64,000 bases of DNA, from NCBI RefSeq assembly GCF_040712315.1, contig NC_134013.1, forward strand, positions 63,153,001 to 63,217,000. Reading direction: 5' to 3'. Shown here piece after piece: positions 48,076 to 57,813 of this stretch. Each line of letters opens with the position of its first letter. Position 1 is the first letter of the stretch. Position numbers and translations under genes: made by a program. Below the pieces are notes generated by a model. The model had not been told where the DNA came from, did not search any database, and saw only the letters and a list, made by a program, of their open reading frames with translations. Origin of the DNA: Castanea sativa (taxonomy: Eukaryota > Streptophyta > Magnoliopsida > Fagales > Fagaceae).

Positions 48076-48793
48076 GTGCAGAATGGTGCTATGAATAAGC
48101 ATATAAAATAAACAATCCACAAAACATCATAACACAACCACAACACATGTGCATTATTGAAGACGAAAACATTGAAGCTTAGAGAAACTGAGTCACACAA
48201 ATTAAATCAGACAAAGTAATCGGACATCTCAACTCCTTGCTTCTTGAGTTTCAAGTCAAATTCATCAAAGGTCTCATAGTTCTAGGCCAAATTGGTGATA
48301 GATTAATCGGAGTGGGTGGGTTGCTTGCCGTTTGCATGGGTCGTTATGGGTTTGAGTGACTTAGTTTTTCATCCAACTTAACAGCCAAATATAGAGTGTA
48401 ACACGGAGTATAGTTAAGAGAGTAAAGTATAATTTCTTAAAAAAAAAAAAAAAAAAAATTGCATACGGCATAGCCACGTCAAAGTAGAATGGCTTTTCAA
48501 TGGCTAGTTCAGTACATAATGCAATTTGATTGCAAAACAAATCACCACATAGTTGCTCAATAAGTAGCACGTACACAAAAGTATATTAAAATTCTCCCTC
48601 TAGTGTCTTTCCTATAAACTTTTCCACTATTACCATTTTTTGACCGAATAGTTACGGAAAATACATTTCTCTGGTATATATCCTATATGTGTGGTACCAA
48701 AGCTTTAATCATCTATCTGCAAGATAAAGCAAAACCACTGTACAACTTCGAAGGCATACAAATAAAGGTTCTCTACAGGGTTTCCAATTATTT

Positions 48794-48883
48794 TTAAGTT
48801 GCAGAAGCAGCGACGAGGTTTGCTTCATGCACAGCATCAGATTCATTATCGTCTTCAGCGACCATCCAGTGTAATTTAGGTCC
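48794..48883 (-). pseudogene. Orphan copy of the YciO-like gene's last exon
   Basis: Ninety bases with an intact acceptor (GATTCAG) encode GPKLHWMVAEDDNESD and on to a stop, the same as the exon at 56181-56270 except for one residue near the end (Ser here, Phe there) and synonymous changes. It lies 7.4 kb downstream of the gene's own last exon, inside duplication copy A. It is intact and could serve as an alternative terminal exon if the transcript reads through. Confidence 0.85.
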
Positions 48884-49564
48884 CTGAATCAAATATAAGT
48901 ACAACAACAAACTCGAAGTCAGCCAATAATGCATTGTAGTATGTTGAGCACACAAGAACTTGAATGTCCCATCTAGTCTAAAGTCTAAACTACTATGGCA
49001 GTAAAATGCTCATAGAACTAGCACATTTCAGTAAAATGGCTAAAGCAGATGCAGGGGCAAGGCTGTCAGTGGCCCATAAAATTGTAAATGAAAGCATTCA
49101 TCTCTTATTAAATAGGGAACCATGTTTATAAAATGCAAGACTATGAAAGTGAACTTGGTATGTGTTATATCTAGAGAACCTTTGTTTCTTAAGAAAATAT
49201 CACATGTGAGAATGCGGCATGCTTCACATTAGTGACAAAATCAAGATTTTATTTTTGGAAGGCCAAAACATGAAGTCATTAACCATAACATTTTCACCCT
49301 TCCAAATGAGAACTATACCAAGATTCAATATATATATACACGACAATAATTACTTTATCGTCTATTTTAACACAATCATTTTTTTTTTTTGAAAAACACA
49401 CACACACATAGAAAAGGGAATGAAATAAGAGAACTCAATCATTTATTAAAATGGAACTCAACATTTTATCATCTCATTATTTGTCAAATATTCTTCTAAA
49501 AAAAAAAAAATCAACTAGTCTTGCGAAAGTTTTTATAAATTTTTTTAAAAAACCAACTAGTCTG

Positions 49565-51420
49565 AGTGCATCGTGGTTCCACATTGGAATCTGTCTCCAC
49601 GTGGATTCCAGCGCAGGGCAGCTATAAAGGGCACGATTTATGGCTTCCTAATGCAGTCTGCAAACATCACATAAGTTGTCTGTCAGTGATGATTTTGCGG
49701 CGGACCAGGTTTGCTTTGGTAGGTAAGGAGTTCGTGCAAGCTCGCCAAACCAGGTTTTTAACCTTGTTAGGGACTTCAAGGCGCTCCAGATTTTTTTTTC
49801 CACAAAGGTTTCATGGAATCTGTAGTTGATGGACCGGGTTGTTGGAGGGTGTTTGCTTCCTGTAAAAACCACGTATTCAGACTTGATCAAGTATCCGGGT
49901 TGAATGGCAAGGTCAGAACATCCTCTTGAATGGAGCGACAGAGGGATATTCTTTATAATAGCAACTTCAAAGTCATAAAAAACATTGTCGATCACTTCCT
50001 CCCTCCATGTTCTAAAAACCGAGTCATTAGATCACTAACCCAGACCGTGTCTCCCCCATCAATCTTTGGAGATATTATTCTGGGTTTGTTTTTCACAAGT
50101 AGCCAATTATCTCCCCAAACATGGATTGAATTCCCCAGGCCGATTCTCCACGCTGCTCCTAACGTCTCTCCCTTTGATTATGCTCTTCCATGCATAAGAA
50201 GCATTATTCAGATTTTTGCCTCCCATCACGTAGTATTTGGGAAATATTTGGCTTTGAATACTCGGTAGAAAAGTGACTGAGTTCTGTGTAGGAGCCTCCA
50301 CATTTGCTTGGCCAAAAGTGCATCATTAAACATGGATAAATTCTTAAAACCCATACCTTCCTACAGCTTGGGTTTACACAAATTTGTCCATTTCACCCAG
50401 TGAATCTTTCTATTATCACCTCGTTGTCCCCAAAAAAATTTGCGAATTAGGGACTCAATCTTATGTCACAGTGTAAATGGCAGTTTAAAACAAATTATAG
50501 TGTATGTGGGGAGAGCTTGGGCTATAGCTTTAATCAAAGTTTCTCTACTTGCTTGAGACAAAAGTTTAGCCTCCCAACCTTGTAATTTCTTCTATATCTG
50601 TTGCTTGATGTGTGTGAAGTTCTCTTTCTTGTTTCCACCGACAAGGGAGGGGAGACTCAAGTATTTTTCATATTGCTACACTACGATTACTCCAATCATA
50701 TCTTTGATCATGGTTTGCATATCAGCAGTGGTGCATTTGCTAAAGAAGAGTGTGGTCTTTGTTCTATTGATTTGTTTTCCAGAGGCACGCTCATATTTAA
50801 CAATAATATCCAACAAGGTCTGACATTTACTTTCTTTGGCCTTGCAAAAAAGTAAACTTTCATCTACAAAAAGTAGATGTGTTAGTTTAGGCCCGTTTTG
50901 GCATATTAGCACGCCTCTGATATTTCTACCGGTTGTAGCTTTATTTATTAACCCATGCAGCCCCTCAGTGCACATAAGAATAAGATATGGAGAGAGCGAG
51001 TCTCCCTGTCTAAGCCATTTATAATAATTGAATATGATGCCATGGTAATGCATACCATCATTAGTTCCACCCAATTATCTTGAAAACACATCTTCACCAA
51101 GATTTTCTCCATAAATGACCATTCCACCTTGTCATAGGCCTTGGTTATATCCAGTTTCAAGGCCATAAAACTTGTCTTACCCTTGTTATGATTCCTCATG
51201 TAGTGCAAAGTTTCAAATGCTACCAGAATATTATTTGAAATTAGGTGGTCAAACATAAATGCACTCTAATGCTTTGAAATGAGCTGTGGCATAATATTTT
51301 TCAACCTGTTTCCCAAAACTTTAGAAAAAATTTTGTAAAGCACATTACCCAAACTTATTGGTCTAATTCAGTCGCATATTTTGGGTTCCTAACCTTGGGT
51401 ATTAAAGCGATAAAAGAGTG
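49565..51420 (-). pseudogene. LINE (L1-type) reverse transcriptase, decayed, at the duplication junction
   Basis: On the minus strand, in several frames: FMALKLDITKAYDKVEWSF (51170-51115), LRQGDSLSPYLI, then THLLFVDESLLFCKA where the family has A/V-DDS at the catalytic site, later IHWVKWTNLCKP, and a zf-RVT domain with [12 protein letters not shown] and LPTKANL near 49690-49790. Frameshifts and stops are frequent, and Asp to Glu at the second catalytic position would disable it. The 3' end abuts the end of copy A, with no visible poly(A) tail. Confidence 0.85.
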
Positions 51421-51760
51421 ACAGAAAGACATCAGGACCTAGATTACTTATTGTTATAAGTGACACAATATATTTGTGAGGTCTATGTATTTAAATTTAT
51501 TTTATTTTTAGCATTATTTAATTCTTTGGAAAAATATAAAACTAATTTTTTCTTTAGGATGCAAAGTGTAATATGTGATATAGTTTAAGATGGTAAAGTG
51601 TTTTTATCACTTCTGTCCAAAAAAAAAAAAAAAAGATGGTAAAGTGCAATTTTTTTTTTTCTATATCTCTAATTTTTTATATAAAAAAAAAAAAATCAAA
51701 TTTTGCCCCAAAATTTAGGGTTCTTTCTCTATTGGTAGGATTACACAATGGCCTAGGTAG
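51421..51760. other. Spacer after the LINE
   Basis: AT-rich with several A- and T-runs (51618-51660, 51684-51694). Nothing recognisable. Confidence 0.3.
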
Positions 51761-52075
51761 CTTAGACCTAGTCTAGGCCCTGGGTTGGTTTGGTGTCATT
51801 GTCTCAAGTTCAACTCTCAAATATTTAAGCAAAAAAAGTCCCAACTCTCTAGGTCTACTGCCCTAGGTTGGTCAGCCAAAAAAAGTTCAACTCTCTAGGT
51901 CTACGCCCTGGTTTGGTCTGGTTTCATTGTCTCAAGTTCAACTCTCAAAATTTAAGCAAAAAAATTCAACTCTCTAGGTCTACCGCCCTAGGTTGGTTTG
52001 GTTTCATTGTCTCAAGTTCAACTCCGAACATCCCTTCTCAAAAAAAAAAAAAAGTTCAACTCCGAACATTCAACG
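51761..52075. repeat. Degenerate tandem repeat, ~80-bp unit
   Basis: CTCTAGGTCTAC, GCCCTAGGTTGGTTTGG, TTCATTGTCTCAAGTTCAAC and an A-run recur about four times with indels. It ends about 60 bp before the copy B start. Confidence 0.75.
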
Positions 52076-52133
52076 AAGTAGCCTCAGTTTCTGAGCAGGG
52101 AAAGCATACCTAGGAAATCAAGATTGGGACAAT

Positions 52134-53905
52134 ATGTTAGAAATCTTTAGGTCTGCCTTTGTACGTCTCATCGTAGCTCCTTCCTCTCTCTCATATTTTG
52201 ATCTCTATTCCAACTAAGTGATTGCTTGTTTTAGTTTCTATTTTTTTTTAGAGATATTTTTCAACAAGTCTATTTGGTATCTTATGAGAATTTGAAATTA
52301 ATTCTTTTTCTTTTGATTTGTAATGGGAGACTTTTTTTTTAATCTAATGTCTTTGTTGAGGATGATACTTTTACGTTGTAAAGATTTTTATTTTTTATTT
52401 TTTTAATTTAATATAGAAACAATAATTTGTTATGGTTAAAATGGAGTGAGAGGAGAAAGGTGACTTGAATGTCTGTTTCGTGTGTTTGTTGTCCTAGAGG
52501 ACTCAGAGAAGCACGGTTTAGATTGCGCTCATTTTGTAATTGGGTTTTATACTTTTTTTTTTTTTTTTTCATTTTTCCTATTCTTTATACATAAAATTTA
52601 TATTTTGAATCTTCATAGCTGAATTTAGATGTCTATAATGTTTTTTTTTTGTTCCGTTAAAAGTATCTTTAAGGCAATTGTTAATAAATTATTTTTAGAA
52701 AAATTTTGATACAATTTTTGTAAGAAATAAAAAAAAATTGTTAAAATATTATTTTTTTTTTCTTCATCTCATAAAAATTTTCCTAAAATTATTTACTAAC
52801 AAATGGGTTTAGAGCATTTATTAACATTTTGTTTTTCTGTTCTTTTTTTGATGGGTTGACTCTTTTGTAATTTGGGTTTGCTTTTTATCTTTTTCTTTGT
52901 TTTTTGGATTCCCTTTATTGCAGGGGTTCGCACTGGAGAAAATATATGAAGCAATTGTCGACCGGGTAGGATGTTTTTTTTTCTCTATTATTCTCAAGAA
53001 CCTAATTACCACAGCTTCCTTTTAAGTGGTGCATGTCTGATTTGACTTGTCTAATATGTCTTGACTCTTGATTCTTTATACTACCTTATGCTTACTTTTC
53101 TTGATCAGTTGACAAATCTTTAATCCTTTCTCAATTGCAGGACTTACCGAACCAAACTTACGTCAATAATATCACAGTTAATACCTTTAATGTTGTTGTA
53201 ATTAATCATCTGTCTCATTCGAGCCAAACAACTGGTGCTGTCCGATCAAAAAATAAAGATAAAACAATCGGTGCCGTCACTTCGTCCCATACTTCAACTG
53301 GTGCTGTCCGATCAAAAAATAAAGATGGAACAATCGGTGCCGTCACTTCGTCCCATACTTCACATTCACAACAAACAAGGGGAAGATCTATCATGTCTCT
53401 ACAAGATGTATCCACCCTCTCAACTTCACCTCGTTCGATTGCGCATACTTCACATTCACAAAAATCTAATGTTGCTGTAATTAATCATCCGTTTCATTCG
53501 AGCCGAATTGTGCACACAACAACTGGTGCTGTCCGATCAAAAAATAAAGATAAAACAACAATCGGTGCCGTCACTTCGTCCCATACTTCACATTCACAAC
53601 AAACAAGGGGAAAATCTATCATGTCTCTACAAGATGTATCCACCCTCTCAGCTTCATCTCGTTCGATTGCGCATACTACAACTGATACCATGCTTCGTCC
53701 CACTCTTCATCCCAGACAACGGAAAAATCTATCAGGTTTGCGAAACGTTTATCCAGTCTCGCAGGGGGTTATTCATCCCCCTCCACCTCCTCTAACTCGC
53801 CTTGGGATAATTTATTCAGCGTCTCAAGGGGTTATTCGTCCCCCTCCACCTTCTTTAACTCGCCTCGAGAGAAGGGAGTACCTCTACCTTCAGAAAAAGT
53901 CATAA
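52134..53905 (+). CDS. Unrecognised three-exon gene, copy B (281 aa model)
   Basis: Exons 52134-52172 (MLEIFRSAFVRLI), 52924-52965 (GFALEKIYEAIVDR) and 53141-53905. Donors are GTAGCT and GTAGGA, acceptors TTGCAG; all junctions are phase 0. The last exon has an internal duplication: GAVRSKNKDKT-IGAVTSSHTS and SIMSLQDVSTLS-type blocks occur at about 53233-53445 and 53520-53680, with a further 54-bp mini-duplication in the first. The C-terminus repeats PPPPPLTRL and PPPPSLTRL. The protein is Ser/Thr/basic, with no clear signal peptide. The long uninterrupted frame across repeats favours coding, though repeats with lengths divisible by three can also stay open by chance. Function unknown; see findings for its divergence from copy A. 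Confidence 0.45.
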
Positions 53906-54676
53906 AGAAACCTACAAAATTGGGGTAAGACAAGTATTTTTTTATTATTATTAGAGATAGTTTAATCTACAGTGTCCGCTCTTAATTATTGCTTCTTATC
54001 ATGATCAAAACTCTCTTCACCTCCTCCAACTCACTTTAGGAGAAGGGAGCACCTTCAAAATGATTACACTTTATTATCAAATTAAAACACTCTTTACCTC
54101 CTTCAACCTGCAGCTTGGGAGATGGGAGCACCTTCAAACTAAAAATGCCGATTAATCTTTGGTGTAAGCGAGGTCAAACTCAAATCTATTATTCGACATT
54201 CAACAATAAGAGGCTTTGCCGGTTGAACTATATGAAAATAGTGGTGAGTTCAAATAAAAAGTAGTTATCAATTCAACTATTGCAACAATTGTGGTGTAAA
54301 AATTGTTGCATTGCTTCTCCCCCTCACGATTGATCCGTTGTCCATAAGTTAATCTTTTTATCCTCCAATATTTTCGATGTGTAATTAATGAATAAAAGGG
54401 TTTTTTTCTTTTTTGGTATGGAATATTGAAAATTTTCCAATAAATTTTGGTTGAGCAGCTACTTTGTAGAAGCACTAGTTAATGTTGCGCTTTTAACTTA
54501 TTCTTTCACTATAAAATCATTGTAGGTAAAATGTTCAGTGTAAAAGACATTTTTTGGGTGGGTACTGGGCAGCATGTGTAAAAGGGAGAAAGTAACCGGT
54601 ATTTGCTTTTTTTGGTGTTTTATGATGATGAATTGGCAACACACAATTAAAATTGCTTACTTAATTTGTATGGACC
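53906..54676. other. Spacer in copy B
   Basis: Contains two more partial copies of the last-exon tail (CACCTCCTCCAACTC, GGAGAAGGGAGCACCTTC) at 54018-54055 and 54094-54135, so the tail repeat extends past the stop codon. Otherwise AT-rich. Confidence 0.5.
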
Positions 54677-54743
54677 ATGGAGGAATCTCCTTCCTCCACC
54701 ACTGCTGACGATGATGTAGAAGATAAAGCAGAGGCTTTTACCG
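54677..54743 (+). other. Acidic exon-like segment, copy B
   Basis: Starts ATG at 54677, reads MEESPSSTTADDDVEDKAEA and stops at donor GTAAGA. Counterpart of 46912-46984. No downstream exon was identified before the convergent YciO-like gene. Confidence 0.3.
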
Positions 54744-55173
54744 GTAAGACCCCCTTCCTCGCAAGCATACCGGCTACCGGATTGGCAACCGGCAAGTTGG
54801 GGGTTCCGGTTTTCTAGAGTGGAAGACAAAGAAAGAAAGAAAGTAAAAAATTAAATTTTGTATTTTATAATTTAGGGCTAAATTACTATTGGTCTCTCTC
54901 TCATATTTAGTTAAGAAGAAGTATTGGATAGAGGATGTTATAAATAATGTGGAGATTTGAGGATTAATTATAATATAAATTTTAATTTTAATGTTAACTT
55001 TGGTTTATTCGGTAAATTTGTTTTTCAATCTGGTGAAGAATGGTGCTACTGTTACCTACTTTATTTTCTTTCTTTTCTTTAATTTTCTTGGAAATAAACA
55101 AAGATGAAGGATAAATATTTTAGTAACAATCAAATTTGACTTAATTATGCTCTAAACCCTAAGTTTTAAATTA

Positions 55174-55364
55174 GAGAAATGATATGTCCACAACATTTTT
55201 ACAATATTTTTACAACAAATCCTACGTGGCAGGTTGTTACTGGTTATTATTGTTGAGGCAAAAAAGTAATCTTAGTGTTAGATTCAAATTTGAACCTATA
55301 ACAACTAACCACCTATGATTTGTTGTAAAATTGTTGTAAAAATGTTGTGGACGTAGCACCTCTC
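55174..55364. mobile_element. Mutator-like MITE, 191 bp
   Basis: Near-perfect arms: GAGAAATGATATGTCCACAAC and reversed GAGAGGTGCTACGTCCACAAC, continuing ATTTTTACAA for about 48 bp. Perfect 9-bp target duplications TTTAAATTA at 55165-55173 and 55365-55373. Confidence 0.9.
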
Positions 55365-56180
55365 TTTAAATTATGACTTAAGACAATTTTAGTCTAATAT
55401 AACAATTTGGTCCAAATTAAAGTGATCAACCGATTAACATAAGCTTGGGATAAACATGAACAAGCATATAAAATAAACAACCCATAAAACGCCATAATGC
55501 GTAGATGCGTTATTGAAGACTAAAAATATTGAAGCTTCAAGAAAAAAGAGTCACACCAACCAGGCATGAGTCATGGGTCGGACAAAGTAATCAGGCATCT
55601 CAACTCCTTGCTTCTTGAGTTTCAAGTCAAATTCATCGACGGTCTTATAGTTGCGGGCCAAATCAGTGATAAATCTGTCAGAGTGGGTTGGTTGATCGCC
55701 GTTCTCATGGGTCGTTATGGGTTCATGTGACTTCGTTTTTCATCCAACTCAACAGCCAAATAGACAAGAGAGGGCAAAGTATAACATGGGGGTATAATAC
55801 AGGGGATAAAGTGTAATTTTCCACACAAAAAAAAAAAAAAAAAAAAAAGTACATAAGGCATAATCATGTCAAACTAGAATGGCTTTTCAATGGCCAGTTC
55901 TATACATAATGCAACTTGATTGCAAAACAAATCACCAAATAGTTGCCCAATAAGTAGGTACGTACTCAAAAGTATATTATAATTCTCCCTCTAGGATCTT
56001 TCCTATAACCTTTTACACTATTACCATTTTTTGACCGAACATTTACGGAAGATACATTTCTTTGGTATCCTATAAGTGTGGTACTAAAGCATTAATCATC
56101 TATCTGCAAGAGAAACCAAAACCACTGTACAACTTCAAAGGTATACAAATAAAGGTTCTCTACAGGGTTTCCAATTATTT

Positions 56181-57716
56181 TTAAGTTGCAAAAGCAGCGA
56201 CGAGATTTGCTTCATGCACAGCATCAGATTCATTATCATCTTCAGCGACCATCCAGTGTAATTTAGGTCCCTGAATCAAATATAAGTACAACAACAAACT
56301 CGAAGTCAGCCAATAATGCATTCTAGTATGTTGAGCACGCAAGAACTTGAATGTCCCATCTAGTCTAAAGTCTAAACTACGATGGCAGTGAAATGCTCAT
56401 AGAACTAGCAAATTTCAGTGAAATGGCTAAAGCAGATGCAGGGACAAGGCTGTCAGTGGCCCATAACATTGTAAATGAAAGCATTCATCTCTTATTAAAT
56501 AGGGAACCATGTTTATAAAATGCAAGCACTATGAAAGTGAACTTGGTATGTGTTATATCTAGAGAACCTTTGTTTCTTCAGAAAATATCACATGTGAGAA
56601 TAAGGCATGCTTCACATTAGTGACATTAGTGATAAAATCAAGATTTTATTTTTGGAAGGCCAAAGCATGAAGTCATTAACCATAACATTTTCACCTTTCC
56701 AAATGAGAAATATACCAAGATTCAATATATATATATACACACGACAATAATAACTTTGTCGTATATTTTAACACAATCATTTATTAAAATGGAACTCAAC
56801 ATTTTATCATCTCATTATTTGTCATATATTCTTCTAATAAAAAAACCAATTACTCTTGCCAATGTTTTTATAAAATTTTTTTAAAAATGGGAACACATAG
56901 ACAAAACAACAAAAACAGATACCAAGACAGTTAGAAGTCCAATAATTGAAAGTTGGAAACTGCTCAAGCTCAGCTTTATGTTCCATTAATATGTCCAATA
57001 TTATTTTAACTATAAAACCTATTAATATTGCCAAGTGAAAAAAAATACCAAAAAAAACCCAAATGACAATTTCTACAGGAGCAAACAAACTTAATTTTGT
57101 TAATTTGTTCTAAAATCTAAATTATATTAGTACTCAAAGATTGGGTCCCAAACAAAAAAGTCACAAATAGGAGAGAGAATCTGTGGAGGTGAAATGATGG
57201 AGCCATGGCCCATGGAGGGAGGAGGCAAGAGCCAATAGTCTTTGCAGTAGATTCTCTCCTTGGTTGTACGACTTGAGGTCAATGGTCCACGGTAGATGAG
57301 CTAGCAAGTGGCAATAGGTGGCAGTCATGACACCTCTGGATCACTTAGGGCTTATGTTCTTTTTTGTATCCAGCTTTAGGCATTTTTATTTATTCTGGAC
57401 AAGCTTTTAGGGATTTGTTAAAGAAAATAGCTTTGGCAACAACAGAACTCTTTCCCGTTTAGTTACAAAAAAGCAATAGAGCCCTTATGTTAAACACTAA
57501 ATGCTATATCATATTATGTAAATGAAGTAACTAACTCCATACTGTAGAGAATATACTTCATCAATATTATGGACTTCATTACCTTTCCCTGCCGTATAAT
57601 TTTTGGAGGCATCACTGTCATGTCAATTACAGTGGACGGATCTGCCACTCTTACCCCACCATCAACAACAAAGTCAAGACCCTAAAATAGATTAAACTAC
57701 TTAAGTCAGGTACTAA

Positions 57717-57755
<39 letters not shown>

Positions 57756-57760
57756 TAATA

Positions 57761-57813
<53 letters not shown>

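Larger units (their letters stand above)
44558..49555. repeat. Segmental duplication, copy A
   Basis: Matches copy B (52134-56885) in the same orientation: three-exon model, acidic exon, then the last exon and 3' flank of the YciO-like gene. Differences in A: a solo LTR (45695-46433) and a TIR element (47154-48075) are inserted, and about 390 bp that B has (about 55050-55440) is absent. The copies lose similarity near 49555/56885. Confidence 0.85.
52134..56885. repeat. Segmental duplication, copy B
   Basis: Continuous on its right with intron 8 and exon 8 of the YciO-like gene, so this copy holds the ancestral context and copy A is the extra one. Relative to A it has a longer last exon in the three-exon model, a 191-bp MITE (55174-55364) within a segment A lacks, and no solo LTR or TIR insertion. 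Confidence 0.85.
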
